The position numbers and the translations under genes are program-made. A stretch of DNA of 64,000 nucleotides from the NCBI RefSeq assembly GCF_027594505.1, contig NZ_CP115149.1, forward strand, positions 62,001 through 126,000. Reading direction: 5' to 3'. Each line of letters begins with the position of its first letter. The first letter of the stretch is position 1. Positions 19,724 to 30,348 of the stretch are shown piece by piece. This DNA comes from Tepidiforma flava. Lineage in GTDB: Bacteria > Chloroflexota > Dehalococcoidia > Tepidiformales > Tepidiformaceae. Under the pieces are notes generated by a model. It was not told the origin of the DNA and made no database searches. It was given only the letters and a program-made list of their open reading frames with translations.

Positions 19724-20811
19724 TCAGGCCGTGGTCTTCGGGCGGTCGGGGACGGCTGAGAGGTCTTCGAGGCCGCGCGGCACCCGCGGGACCTGGACCT
19801 TGCGAACCTGCTCGATGATGTACTTCGCGCGCTCGCGCTGCTCAGGGGTGGAGGCGGGCAGCGGGAGGCTGATGCGCGAGGCGTACTCCCGGTGGTTCGC
19901 CACGAATTCGGGCAGTTTGTCGTAGGTGGAGGTCTGCGCGAAGACGCGGAGGACGTCCTCCGGGATGACGCGCTGCATCTCGTCCCACTTGCCCTGGAGC
20001 GAGAGCTCGTGGAGCTGCATGCCGAGGCTCTTGAGGCCGTGGACTTCGAAGACTTCGTGGTAGGAGCGGGTGGAGCCGTAGAAGGAGATGGGCTGGCGGA
20101 GACGCTCGAGGCCCTGCTCGATTTCGGACTCGGTTTCGCCGAAGACGGTGAAGCCGCCGCCGGCGATTTCGATGTCCTGCCAGGTGCGGCCGGAGCGCTT
20201 CAGGCCGATGGCGACGTTGGGGAGGACGACCTCGCGCATGTACTTGTCGGTCATGAAGCCGTGGGGCATGACCACGTCGGCGACTTCGCCGGCGACGCGC
20301 GCCATGGCGTCGCCGACGCAGGCGAGGCCGACTTTCGGGCGCGGGTAGGGATCGGCCCCGGATTGAAGTTCGGGGTCATGAGGGTGAAGTGGTAGAACTT
20401 GCCGATGAACTCGGGCTTCTTGCCGTCCTGGAAGGAGTCCCAGACGGCATGGAGCATCTTGATGTACTCCTTCATGCGCGTGGCGGGGGCGCCCGGCCAG
20501 TCGACGCTGAAGCGATGCTGGTTGTGGCCCTTCACCTGGGAGCCAAGGCCGAGGACGAAGCGGCCCTTGCTCATGTGCTGGATATCCCAGGCTTCCATGG
20601 CGAGGACGGTGGGACTGCGCGGGAAGGCGATGGTGACGCTCGTCTGGACTTCGAGCTTTTCGGTGCTGTAGGCAGCGAGCGTGGCGGCGAGGATGGAATC
20701 GTGCTGCGTTTCGGGCGTGCTGGCGAAGTCGTACCCGAGCTCTTCGGCGCGGCGCGCCTGCTCGGGGACGGCGGTAAGCCAGGTGCCGCCGAAACCTGAA
20801 CCGACCTTCAT
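19724..20811 (-). CDS. LLM-class flavin/F420-dependent oxidoreductase 1 (frameshifted)
   Basis: 362 residues after one repair at about 20350. Bacterial-luciferase-like TIM barrel: MKVGSGFGGTWLTAVPEQAR at the start, YDFASTPETQHDSILAATLA, KLEVQTSVTIAFPRSPTVLA and GRFVLGLGSQVKGHNQHRF. It resembles the TIGR03617-type F420-dependent subgroup. ATG 20811 follows AAGGAACG. It is divergent from the acyl-CoA dehydrogenase at 20977 and shares a 165-bp intergenic region with it. Substrate is unknown; such enzymes in this lineage act on lipid- or terpenoid-like substrates. Confidence 0.85.
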
Positions 20812-20976
20812 GGGGACGTTCCTTTCTCGGGGCAGGGAGTTCGTGTGCGGGCGAAGTCTACGCGGAGCCGGACCGCCCTGCACAGGAACGGTGAACCGCG
20901 CGACCTTTCCCTTTACGTCAGGGTTGCGGTTCGTTACAGTTCCGCAAAGCCCCTAACGACTTGGCAGGAGAAGGCG

Positions 20977-22145
20977 ATGGATTTCCGGGATACGCCTGAA
21001 CAGGCCGCATGGCGGGCCGAGGTGCGCGAGTTCCTCGAGAAGGAGCGGCCGCGTGTGGACCCCGACATGAACCCGATGGAGCTGGCGCGGGAGCGGGGCG
21101 GCGTGCTCCGTGAGTGGCGGGACAAGCTGGCGAAGAAGGGCTGGATCGCCCCGGCGTGGCCGAAGGAGTACGGCGGCGCGGGCCTCGGCGTGATGGAGCA
21201 GTTCATCATGAACGAGGAATTCGCCGAGGCGCGGGCGCCGCAGGTCGGCGGCATGGGCGTCTCGATGATCGGACCGACGCTCATCATCCACGGCAACGAT
21301 GACCAGAAGCGGGAGCACCTGGGGCGATCCTCCGGGGCGAAGTGCAGTGGTGCCGGGGTACAGCGAGCCGGGCTCCGGTTCGGACCTCGCGAGCCTGCAG
21401 ACCCGGGCCGTCCGGGACGGCGACGACTTCGTCATCAACGGGCAGAAGATCTGGACCTCCGGCGCGCACAACGCGGACTGGATGTTCATGCTGGCGCGGA
21501 CGGACCCGGATGCGCCGAAGCACCGGGGCATCACGTACTTCCTCGTCGATATGAACAGCCCGGGCATCACGGTGCGGCCGCTGATCAACATGGCGGGCGG
21601 GCACCAGTTCAACGAAGTGTTCTTCGAGGACGTGCGGGTGCCGGCCCGGAACGTGGTCGGGGAGATCAACCGGGGCTGGTACATCGGGACGACGACCCCG
21701 GATTTCGAGCGCTCGTCGATCGGGAACGCGGTGGGCCAGCGGCAGACTTTGGAGTACTACCTGCGGTACTGGAAGGAGCACCGGGGAAGCCGGAGACGGC
21801 GAGCGCGAGCGCGGCGTTCGCGTCGGAGTTCGCGGACCGGTGGATCGAGGCCGCGACGGCGAAGATGCTCAGCTACCGGGTGATCAGCATCCAGGCTGCG
21901 GGCCGGGTTCCGAACCACGAAGCCTCGATTGCGAAGCTGTTCAACACGGAGCTGAGCCAGCGTATCGCGCGGACGGCGATGAAGGCGCTCGGCACGTCGG
22001 CGCTGCTCACGGGCCGGGAGGCGCCGATGAAGGGCGCGCGCCGGGCAGCTACCTGCAGACGGTCGCCTCGACGATTGCCGGCGGGACGAGCGAAATCCAG
22101 CGGAACATCATCGCCACGCGGGGGCTGGGGCTGCCGCGCGGCTGA
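20977..22145 (+). CDS. Acyl-CoA dehydrogenase 1 (four frameshifts)
   Basis: 390 residues after four single-base repairs (near 21318, 21345, 21783, 22033). N-domain MDFRDTPEQAAWRAEVREFL; FAD/substrate motif GYSEPGSGSDLASLQTRAV; FVINGQKIWTSGAHNADW; C-terminal MKALGTSALLTG and VASTIAGGTSEIQRNIIATR with the family end motif. Flavoenzyme that puts a double bond into an acyl-CoA. The helical domain lacks an obvious Glu at the short-chain position, so chain length cannot be assigned. RBS CAGGAGAAGG before ATG 20977. Tandem hairpins follow the stop. Confidence 0.88.
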
Positions 22146-22148
22146 TCG

Positions 22149-22194
22149 GAGGAGGTTCCTCCTCAGGGCCGGCCCGGCGCTCGCGCCGGGCCGG
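22149..22194 (+). terminator. Tandem hairpins after acyl-CoA dehydrogenase
   Basis: GAGGAGG-TT-CCTCCTC (22149-22164) followed by CCGGCCCGGCGC-TC-GCGCCGGGCCGG (22169-22194), both perfect. They begin 4 nt after the stop. No T tract follows. Confidence 0.6.
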
Positions 22195-22236
22195 TTCGCG
22201 TTGGGGAAAGGCCGCGGCGCACGGGCTCGCCGCTCC

Positions 22237-22264
22237 TTGTCCGCCGTGGAGGACGGCCTAGACT
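22237..22264 (+). promoter_or_regulatory. Promoter of the copper module
   Basis: TTGTCC (22237-22242), 16-nt spacer, TAGACT (22259-22264); the copC ATG at 22272 lies 7 nt after the -10 box. The same spacing recurs at other starts in the window and implies a leaderless mRNA. Confidence 0.6.
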
Positions 22265-22271
22265 GGGCATC

Positions 22272-22840
22272 ATGAAGCTGGCGGCGGCGATCGCGGCGGG
22301 ACTGCTTGCCCTTGCGGCGGCGTCAGCGGCCTTCGCCCACGCCGAGCCGAGCCGGGCGACGCCGGGCGACGGCGCGGTGCTGAACGAGCCGCCCACGGAA
22401 ATCGTCCTCGTGATGACGCAGGACATGGCCCGGCAGGCGGGCGCCAACGACATCAAGGTGTTCGATGCCGCGGGGAACGAGGTGACGCGGGAGGCGGCCG
22501 TCATCGACCCGAACGACCGGCGGCGGCTTTCGGTCGCGCTGCCGGCGGACCTCGCCCCGGGCGAGTACGTCGTGCGGTGGACGACGCTGAGCGCCGACGA
22601 CGGCGACACGGCCAGCGGCGAGCTGCGGTTCCGCTACGACCCGGCGGCGGCGCCGAGCCCGGGCCGCGAGGTGCTGCAGGAAAGCCTGCTCGGGGGAACC
22701 CGACGCCGGGGCCGGCCGCGGCGGCGCTGCCGCGGGGCGAGTCGAGCGGAACGGGGTGGGTGCTCGCGGCGGCCGTCGGGGCGGTGATGCTCGTCGTCGG
22801 GGTCGGGGCGGGCGTGGTCTTCAGCAGGCGAGGGGAATGA
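22272..22840 (+). CDS. CopC-domain copper-binding protein, membrane-anchored
   Basis: 189 residues after repair at about 22693. Signal peptide ending AAASAAFAHAEP, where the mature N-terminal His would bind Cu(II); the CopC beta sandwich shows as HAEPSRATPGDGAVLNEPP, IVLVMTQDM and GEYVVRWTTLSADDGDTASG. A Pro/Ala linker and a C-terminal helix GWVLAAAVGAVMLVVGVGAG anchor it, as in YcnJ/YobA-type proteins. Its stop overlaps the next start (ATGA), so it is coupled to the CopC-CopD fusion. Confidence 0.85.
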
Positions 22841-25006
22841 GGCGGGCGCTGCTGGCGGCGCTGGCCGCCTTCACCGTGCTGGCGCTCGCGCTGCCGGTTC
22901 ACGATGGGCAGGCGCACGCGGCGCTGGTCGCCTCGGAGCCGGCGGCGAACGCCTTCCTCCGGCAGGCGCCCGCGGAAGTGATCCTCGACTTCACGGAGCC
23001 GATCGACCCGCGGGCGAGCGGCATCCGGCTGCTCGACGGCGCGGGCCGCGAGATTGCGATTGGCGCGCCGGTCGTGACGCAGGGACGGATGCGCGCACGG
23101 CTGCCGGCGCTCGACCCCGGCATCTACAACGTGATCTGGACGAATGTGTCGCTGGTCGACGGCCACGCGCTGACCGGCTCGTACCCGTTTACGGTGCTCA
23201 ACCCGGACGGGACGGTGCCCGATGCGATGAACACCGTCGGCGCGGTCGGTTCCGGGGCTGACCGGTTGGGGCGGCCGGACGGGACGGCGACGCGGCTGCT
23301 GGCGCTGCTCGGGCTGATGCTGACCGCGGGGGCGGGGCTGGTGACGCTGCTGTGGCCGGAGGCGCCGGCCGCGACCCGGCGGCGGCTCGGGCAGGCTGCG
23401 GTGCTCGGGGCGGCAGCGGGCCTCGTCGCGGCGGGACTCAGCCTCGCGCTGCTGATCGAAACGTATTCCGGCGCCGGCGCCGCGGCAGCGGTCTTCGAGA
23501 CGCGGTTCGGGCGGTACTGGCTGGCGCGGGCGCTGCTGGCGGCGGCCGCCGCGGCGGCGGCGGCGCTCTACGGGCGGCGGCCGCGGGCGGCGGCGGGGCG
23601 CTCGTCGCCCTTGCGGCAGGGCAGCTCGTCACGTTCACGGCGACGAGCCATGCGGCGGCCGTGCCGGGGAGCGCGTGGGCGATGGCAATCGACGTCACCC
23701 ACGCCGCGGCGGCGGTGGGATGGCTGGGCGCGGTCGCGGGCGCGGTCGTTGCGGCCCGGTTCGGCCGGCGGCGGGACGCGTGGCGGCCGCTGATGCGGCG
23801 GTTCGCGCGGCTGGCGTCGGTCTTCGTCTTCGTGCTGCTGGCGACCGGGCTGCTCGGCGCGCTCATCCACGTCGATTCGGTGCAGAAGCTGACCGAGACG
23901 CGGTACGGGCTGGTGCTGCTGGCGAAGCTGGGGCTGGCGGCGCCGCTGCTGGCGGTGGCGCTGTACAACGCGCGGTGGGGAAAGGCGCGGCTGGCGGGCG
24001 AGCGGCCGGGCGAACCGCGGCGGTTCATGTTCAGCGCGGCGGCAGAGGTGGGGCTGGGCGTACTCGTCGTCACGGCGGCGGCGCTGATGAGCCAGACGAC
24101 GACGAGCCGTTCGATCGTCATCGCGCCGGAGCGGCGGCCGTTCGAGATGGCCGCGCCCGCGAACGACCTGCGCGTCACGCTGCGGATCGACCCGAACCAG
24201 ACGGGCCTCAACACCTACCGCGTCGCGCTGGCGGACGGCGCCGGCGCACCCGCGGAGGCGCAGCGGGTGCGGCTGGTGTTCCGGTACCAGGAGGACCAGT
24301 CGCTCGGTCCGTCGACGCTGGTGCTGGCGCCGGCGGGACCGGGCGAATTCAGCGGACAGGGGCCGTACATGCCGCTCGAGGGGCGCTGGCGGGTGGAGGT
24401 GGAGGTCCGGCGGGCGGATGCCGACGACGCGCGGACGTTCTTCGATGTGCGGCCCGCGGGGGCATTCGCCGCGGCTGTGATGCAGCGGGGCGGGCCGTGG
24501 TCGCTGCCGACGGCCGGGCTGTCGTGGAACCAGTTCGGCGGGCTGGTGCTGCTGCTGGCGGGGCTCGGGTTCGCGCTCAGCCGCGGGACGGCGCGGGAGC
24601 TGAACCGGCGGCTCGGGTGGGCGGCGAGCACCGGCACGATGGCCGGGTTCGGACTCGGGGTGCTGCTGCTGTTCGGGGTGCACGCGCACGAGCCGCCGGC
24701 GGGGCTGCCGACGAACCCGGTGTTCCCGGATGCGGATTCGATCGCGCGGGGCGGGCGCTCTACGAGGCGAACTGCATCGCCTGTCACGGGCGGACGGGCG
24801 TGCCGCCGCCGGGGCTCGACCTGAACCCGTATCCGCTGGACCTCACAGTGCACGTGCCGCAGCACCCGGACGGGCAGCTGTTCCGGTTCATCGCGGACGG
24901 CATCCCGGGGACGGCGATGCCGGCGTGGAAGGAGCAGGGGCTGACCGACGAGGAGATCTGGCACCTCGTGAACTACCTGCGCACGCTGGCGCCGGCGACG
25001 CAGTAG
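22837..25006 (+). CDS. CopC-CopD-cytochrome c fusion protein
   Basis: 723 residues after repairs near 23590 and 24752. Order: signal peptide; CopC domain (HAALVASEPAANAFLRQAP, then NVIWTNVSLVDGHALTGSYP); CopD membrane domain with about eight helices, including TATSHAAAVPG and LIHVDSVQKLTETRYG; an extracytoplasmic domain (DLRVTLRIDPNQTGLNTYRV...) resembling FixH/YtkA-like modules; one more helix; and a C-terminal cytochrome c with NCIACHGRTG (CxxCH) and a distal Met in GTAMPAWK. It probably moves copper across the membrane and handles electrons. The cytochrome c joined to CopD is unusual. Both joins are across frame slips, so the single chain is inferred. Confidence 0.8.
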
Positions 25007-25030
25007 CGGGCGGCCGGGACGCGGCTCCGG

Positions 25031-25069
25031 TATGATCCGGGCCTGCCGGGAGACAGCACCGGCAGGAGG
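25031..25069 (+). promoter_or_regulatory. -10 box and 5' hairpin overlapping the ribosome site
   Basis: TATGAT at 25031-25036 is followed by CCTGCCGG (25042-25049) and its complement CCGGCAGG (25059-25066). The Shine-Dalgarno AGGAGG (25064-25069) shares three bases with the stem, so the hairpin could limit translation of the next gene. Confidence 0.45.
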
Positions 25070-25077
25070 TTCGAACG

Positions 25078-26040
25078 ATGGTCACCATCATCGGCAACGT
25101 GAAGCCCGAGGACGACTACACCCACCCGCTCGGGCCGGAGGAAAACTTCAACGAATCGGTCTACTTCAACTTCTTCGACCGGGAGCAGCAGATGGGCGGC
25201 TTCCTGCGCATCGGCAACCGGGCGAACGAGGGGTACGCCGAGGTCACGGTCATCGTTTACCAGCCCGATGGTTCGGCGCTGTTCAACTACAAACGGCCCC
25301 AGATTTCGAGCAACGACGGCTGGAACGCCGGCGGCCTGAAGGTCGAGGTGCTGGAGCCGGGCGAACGGCTGCGCACCACCTACGAAGGGTCGGTCGTCTA
25401 CCTGAAGGACCCGCGCGAGATGCGGGAGCCGAGCGTGGCGTTCAAAGAGAACCCGCACAGGCGGATCAGGCTCGACCTCGTGCACGAAGGGGTCGGGCCG
25501 ATCTACGGGCACGTTGCGGAGCCGGGCGGCGCCGGCTCGCAGAACGAGTTCGCGCGGGCGCACTATGAGCAGCACATGCGCGTGACCGGCACGCTGCAGG
25601 TGGAAGACGGCCCGGTGCTGCACATCAGCGGGCACGGGCTGCGCGACCATTCGTGGGGGCCGCGGTACTGGCAATCGACGCCGAGCTACCGGTGGATCAC
25701 GGGGAATTTCGGGGACGACCTCGGGATGGTGCTCTCCATCGTGGGCGACCGCATCGGCGGGGTGTTCCACAAGGGGAAGGACACCATCGTGCAGGTCAAG
25801 CACATCGAGCTCGAGACCGAGTACGAGGGCGACACGAACTACCACAAGGCGCTGAAAGCGACGGTGACGCTCGCCAACGGCGAAGTGCACCGGGTCGAGG
25901 GGACGGTGCGGGGGTTCATCCCGCTGCGGAACCGGCGCGCGGGGATGTTCAGCCACATCGGGGAGGGGATGACCGAGTACCTCCTCGACGGGGAGCGCAA
26001 GGGCTACGGCCTGAGCGAGTACCTCGACCAGGTCGAGTAG
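25078..26040 (+). CDS. Conserved hypothetical, AttH/CrtC-like beta protein
   Basis: 320 residues, intact. Not firmly recognised. Two beta-rich halves are visible; the central ISGHGLRDHSWGPRYWQ resembles the DHSWGxR signature of AttH/hydroxyneurosporene-dehydratase-like (lipocalin-fold) proteins and of DUF7064/7065 families seen in actinobacteria. A run of FNFFDREQQMGGFLRIGNR near residue 30 also fits those. No signal peptide. It precedes a phosphotransferase/DUF6285 pair with a 4-nt gap, so it likely shares their pathway. A lipid- or terpenoid-modifying role is a guess. Confidence 0.55.
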   Translation: MVTIIGNVKPEDDYTHPLGPEENFNESVYFNFFDREQQMGGFLRIGNRANEGYAEVTVIVYQPDGSALFNYKRPQISSNDGWNAGGLKVEVLEPGERLRTTYEGSVVYLKDPREMREPSVAFKENPHRRIRLDLVHEGVGPIYGHVAEPGGAGSQNEFARAHYEQHMRVTGTLQVEDGPVLHISGHGLRDHSWGPRYWQSTPSYRWITGNFGDDLGMVLSIVGDRIGGVFHKGKDTIVQVKHIELETEYEGDTNYHKALKATVTLANGEVHRVEGTVRGFIPLRNRRAGMFSHIGEGMTEYLLDGERKGYGLSEYLDQVE

Positions 26041-26044
26041 GGCC

Positions 26045-27054
26045 GTGCAGAAGGACGAAGTCCAGCAGGGGCTGGAGCGGTTCATCGCGGCGCGAACCGG
26101 GGGCCGGTCACGGTTTCGAACCTGGCCCGGCTCTCCGGCGGCGCGTCGCGGGAGACGTGGTCGTTCGACGCGGAGACGCCCGCGGGGCGCATCGAGGGGA
26201 TCCTGCGGGCGGACCCGGTGCCGGGGGCCCCGACGATCCCGGGGCGGGAGCTGGAATACCACCTGATCAAGGCGGCGTGGGATGCCGGCGTGACGGTGCC
26301 GGAGCCGCTCTGGGACGGGGACGACACGTTCCCGGTGGCGTTCTTCGTGATGCGACGGGTGCCGGGCGAGACGCTCGGGGCGCGGCTCATCCGCGGGGAG
26401 CAGTACGCGAAGGCGCGCGAGGTGGTGCCGGCGCAGCTCGCGCGCTGACCTCGCGCGCATCCACAGCATCCGCGAGGCGGACCACCCGGAGCTGGCCCGG
26501 CTCGAGCATCCGCCGGCGGGGAAGACCTCGGCCGAGGCGCAGCTCGACTATTACGAGAACAACTACCGGACGGCGGAGCTGGACCCGCACCCGGTGTTCG
26601 AGCTGGCGATTCGCTGGCTGCGGCAGCATCTGCCGCCCCGGGCGAGGAAGTGCTGGTGCACGGCGACTTCCGGCTGGGGAACTTCATCTTCGATGAGACG
26701 GGCGTGCGCGGCATCCTCGACTGGGAGCTGGCGCACTGGGGCGACCCGATGGAGGACCTCGGCTGGCTGGCGGTGAAGTCGTGGCGGTTCGGCGGGAAGC
26801 AGCCGATGGCCGGGGTCGGCACGCGGGAGGCGTTCATCGAGGCGTACGAAGCGGCCGGCGGGCGGCCGGTGAACCGGCAGCACTTCCTCTGGTACGAGAT
26901 GTTCGGGAACCTGAAGTGGGGCGTCATTACGATGACGCAGGCAGCCACGTACCTGACCGGCCGGAACCGGAGCGTCGAGCTGGCAGCTATCGGCCGGCGG
27001 ACGGCGGAGACGGAGATCGTGCTGCTGGAGCTGCTGGAAGGGAGGTGGGACTGA
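26045..27054 (+). CDS. Phosphotransferase-family (APH/ACAD11-like) kinase
   Basis: About 337 residues after repairs near 26095, 26440 and 26635. Aminoglycoside-phosphotransferase-like kinase fold: VSNLARLSGGASRETWSFD (nucleotide loop), catalytic loop VLVHGDFRLGNFIFD (HGDxxxxN) and metal-binding ILDWELAHWGDPMEDLGW. Bacterial members near acyl-CoA enzymes resemble the kinase domain of ACAD10/11, which phosphorylates 4-hydroxyacyl-CoAs; resistance to antibiotics is less likely. GTG 26045. It overlaps the DUF6285 gene by one base. Confidence 0.82.
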
Positions 27055-27457
27055 TGCAGGACCGGCCGACGTTTGATGAGCTGCTGGAGGCGGTGGCGGG
27101 CTACCTGCGGGACGACGTGATGCCGAACACGCAGGGCCGGCTGAGCTTCCACGCGCGGGTCTCGATGAACGTCGTCGAGATGCTCCGGCGGGAGCTGGCG
27201 ACGATGGAGGAGCACCTCGCGCGGGAGTGGGACGGCCTGGACCGGCTGCTGGGGGTCGAGCCGATGCCGCCCGGCTGGCGCAGGTGCGGGAGGCGCTGCT
27301 CCGGCGGAACGGCGACCTGTGCGAGCGCATCCGGAGGGGCGACGCTGACGAAGGGCCGTGGCGGCTGGCCGTGCTCAGCCACCTCCGGACGGTCACGCTG
27401 GACAAGCTGGAGGTTTCGAACCCGGGGCTCGCGGCGGAGTACCGCGACCGGGCCTGA
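27054..27457 (+). CDS. DUF6285-family small protein
   Basis: 134 residues after repair at about 27280. N-terminus MQDRPTFDELLEAVAGYL and FHARVSMNVVEMLRREL match the helical DUF6285 family, which is usually found directly after phosphotransferase-family kinases. All-helical and without a signal peptide. Probably a partner of that kinase; its biochemical role is unknown. RBS GGGAGGTGG before ATG 27054. Ends 13 nt before the convergent LLM gene. Confidence 0.7.
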
Positions 27458-27470
27458 CGGCGCAGGAGCC

Positions 27471-28628
27471 TCAGGCGGGCATCGGCGTACCGGCGGCGGC
27501 GCGCTGGGCAGCTTCGCGGGCGGCGGCCTCGGCGGCCTTCTTGGCCTCGGCGCGTTCTTTCCGGGTGAACTCCGGCATGACTTCGCGCGCGAAGAGGCGG
27601 AGGCTGTTGAGCACCTGCTCCTGCGGGATGGTCTCGCCGGTGTTGATGAGGAAGACCATCCGGTCGACGCCGACCTCTTCCCACCACTTGAGGGCTTCGA
27701 TGCAGGCCTTCGGGTCGCCGATAGGGGTGCCTTCGCGGACGGGGCCGACGACATCGCCGGGGCGGTTGCGGAGCGGGGCGGCGCTGGCGTGGGCGTGGTA
27801 GGCCGGCGACGGGTAGATGCCGCCGACGCCGACGAGGTGAGCCGCGCGGAGGCCGAACTGCAGGGCGGCCATGCCGCCGACGGCTTTCGCGCGGGCGTCG
27901 TCTTCGTCGCAGTACATGAAGGCGACGCCGTTGACCTGTTCGTTGACGGTTTCGCCGACGGGTTCGCAGGTGCGGATGGCGCGGCGGTAGTCCTTCACCA
28001 TCTGCTGGTAATCGAGCGGAGCGCCGAGCGTGACCCCGAGCATCCCCATGCCGCGCTCGCCCGCCTGGACGGCGGTTTCAGGCGACTGGACCGCGACCCA
28101 GAGCGGCGGGTGGGGCTTCTGGAGGGGTTTGGGGATGACGTTCCGCTGGGGCATTTTGAAATGCCGGCCGTTCCAGGAGAAGTTGTCCGTCGTCCACATC
28201 TTGACGACGGCGCGGGTGCACTCGTCCCACATCTCCTTGGTGAGGTCAGGTTCGCAGCCGAAGGCGGCGAGTTCGGTCCAGGTGGCGGAGCGGCCGGTGC
28301 CGAATTCGAGGCGGCCGTCGCTGAGGATATCGAGGGTGGCGGCGCGCTCGGCCACGCGCGCGGGGTGGTTGATGGGCGGGAGCATGAGGGCGATGCCGTG
28401 GCCGAAGCGGATGCGCTTCGTCTTCGCGGCGCAGTACGAGAGGAAGACCTCCGGCGCGGAGGAGTGGGAGTACTCCTCGAGGAAGTGGTGTTCGACCTCC
28501 CAGACCTGGTCGAAGCCCAGCTCATCGGCAAGGACGACCTGTTCGACGGCCTGGTGAAGGACGCGGTGCTCGGAGCGGTCGTCCCAGGGCTTGAGGACGG
28601 AGTGTTCGTAGAAGATGCCGAATTTCAC
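27471..28628 (-). CDS. LLM-class flavin-dependent oxidoreductase 2
   Basis: 385 residues, intact. Luciferase-like monooxygenase fold: MKFGIFYEHSVLKPW, LGFDQVWEVEHHFLEEYSH, GRLEFGTGRSATWTEL and PHPPLWVAVQSPETAVQAGE. FMN or F420 could serve as cofactor. It is a close paralogue of the enzyme at 30349-31457, sharing the EEYSH and FGTGRSATWTEL blocks. The C-terminal 30 residues are a Lys/Ala/Glu-rich helical tail not shared by all family members. Divergent from the DegV gene; the gap holds the palindrome ATGCTAGCAT (28670-28679). Confidence 0.88.
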   Translation of the reverse strand: MKFGIFYEHSVLKPWDDRSEHRVLHQAVEQVVLADELGFDQVWEVEHHFLEEYSHSSAPEVFLSYCAAKTKRIRFGHGIALMLPPINHPARVAERAATLDILSDGRLEFGTGRSATWTELAAFGCEPDLTKEMWDECTRAVVKMWTTDNFSWNGRHFKMPQRNVIPKPLQKPHPPLWVAVQSPETAVQAGERGMGMLGVTLGAPLDYQQMVKDYRRAIRTCEPVGETVNEQVNGVAFMYCDEDDARAKAVGGMAALQFGLRAAHLVGVGGIYPSPAYHAHASAAPLRNRPGDVVGPVREGTPIGDPKACIEALKWWEEVGVDRMVFLINTGETIPQEQVLNSLRLFAREVMPEFTRKERAEAKKAAEAAAREAAQRAAAGTPMPA

Positions 28629-28705
28629 TGGTGCACCACCCGGAGGTCGTAAGCCGAAGGCTAACGATTATGCTAGCATCCTGCCAGCCCGCGTTGGGGG
28701 TGCCT

Positions 28706-29568
28706 GTGACGAAGGTTCAGCTGGTGACAGATTCGACGACCTGCCTCGGGGCCGAAGCGGCGGCGGAGCTCGGCGTACTCGCGGCGGCAGGGAGCTTTGC
28801 CTTCGAGGACGAGCGGATGGCGGATGATGAGCGGGCGTGGCGGGCAGCCTACGAACGCATCCGCGCGGGGAGCGGCTGCCGCGGACGTTCGCACCGCCGG
28901 AGTCGGCGTACCTCGCCCACTTCCGGCCGGCGGCGGAGGCCGGGCGGGAGGTGCTCTGCCTCGTGACGCCGTTCGACGTGAGCCCGAGCTTCACGACGGC
29001 CTCGGCGGCGATGCTGACGGTGCAGGACGACCTGCCGGGCGCGCGGATCAAGATTTCGAACCCGGGCGTGGGCCACGCAGGGCTCGGGGCGCTGCTGACG
29101 ACGGTGGCCGGGCTGGCACAGGGCGGCGCCGGGCTGGACGACCTGCTGGCGGCGCTGGAAGAACTCGAGCCCCGGGCGGACGCGCTGGTCGTGCCGGCAG
29201 CGACGCGGTGGCTGGAGGAGTGCGGGCGGCTGGCGCTGGTCGAGGAGAAGCTCGGGGAGCTGGAGGAGGACCTGCCGGTGCTGCGCATCGGGACGCGGGT
29301 GACCGGCGTCGCGCGGGCGGCGACGCACGAAGCGGCGCTGGAGGACGCGGTGCGGCGGGTGGGCCAGCGGGCCGGCGGCGCGCCGCTGAACGTCGTGGTG
29401 GCGCACGCAGCGGCGCCGGGGCTGGCGGAAGAGGCGGCCGACCGGGTGCGGCGGCAGTACGACGTGGAGCGGCTCATCGTGACAGAACTCTCGATGGCGA
29501 TTGGCGCGGTCGTCGGGCCGGGCGCGGTCGCCATCGGCGCGGCGCCCGCGGGCGCAGGAGGGAACTGA
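28706..29568 (+). CDS. DegV-family fatty-acid-binding protein (frameshifted)
   Basis: 287 residues after repair at about 28870. DegV/FakB-type: the N-terminal VTDSTTCLG is the phosphate/fatty-acid-binding serine motif, then FAPPESAYLAHFRPA, LVTPFDVSPSFTTASAAM, and late LIVTELSMAIGAVVGPGAVAIG, the typical GPGxxG end. Family members bind a fatty acid for phosphorylation by FakA; no FakA is in the window. GTG 28706 begins VTKVQLVTD; ATG 28670 would add a stretch without homology. It starts an operon with the ADC-like and LLM genes. Confidence 0.8.
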
Positions 29569-29569
29569 G

Positions 29570-30257
29570 ATGCCAGACCGGGGGACACTGGCGATCGACG
29601 GGCTGGCGCCGGCGGAGTTCGACGCCGGGCCGCTGGAGCTGCGGGGCCGCTGGCTGCAGCTGACCTTCGAGGTCGACCGGGATGCCGCGCTGCGGTGGAT
29701 GCCGGCCGACGTGACCCGCCCCATCCCGTGCTACGCGCGGCTGCTGGTCGCCGAGGGGAGACGGCGGCCGGCCCGCTGCGGTTTGCGGCGCTGGGCGTCG
29801 GCGGGCGGTTCCGGATGATGCCGCGGAACGTGCTCGTCGCGGCGGTCGCCGAAGGCGCGGGGCGGCTCCCGGCGCTGGCAGGCCCGGCCGAGCCGGGCGA
29901 CATTCGCATCGAGCGGGAGGGCGACGACGTGACCGTGCGCATCGCCGGGCCGGCGGGGCCGCTGGCCGAGGCGCGGCTGCCGGCGCCGTACGCCATCGAC
30001 CCGGCGATGCTGCGGTGGGACGGCTGGGTGGTGTACGCGCCGGAGGGCGGCAGGACGGTGCTGGCAGAAGCGCCGGTGAGCGTCGAGGCGGCCTCGGCGC
30101 GGCTTTCGAAGGGCGCGGCGATGACGCCGTCGGCCGGGGTCGACCGGGGAGCCCGTGGCGGCAGCTGCGGACGCTGCTGCCAATCTCGGCGTGCATCGTC
30201 GAGGGAACGCTGCGGGTGGGGCCGGCAGCGGTCCCGGCGCCGATGCTGCTCGGCTGA
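29570..30257 (+). CDS. Acetoacetate-decarboxylase-like protein 1
   Basis: 229 residues after repairs near 29757 and 30152. The ADC-like fold is suggested by LELRGRWLQLTFEVDRDAALRW, VTRPIPCYARLLVAE, GPLRFAALGVGGRFRMMPRN and the C-terminal PISACIVEGTLRVGP. The catalytic Lys of true acetoacetate decarboxylases is not evident, so activity is doubtful; many relatives act in lyase, hydratase or aldolase chemistry. ATG 29570 follows AGGAGGGAACTG. Family assignment is moderate. Confidence 0.5.
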
Positions 30258-30348
30258 GCGTGCGCAACCGCGGCGGGCAGGGCAGCCGCCGCTGTGCTAG
30301 ATTCCGCCAACCGGGCGGGCAGACAGCAAGGAGAAGGGAGCCTGCACG

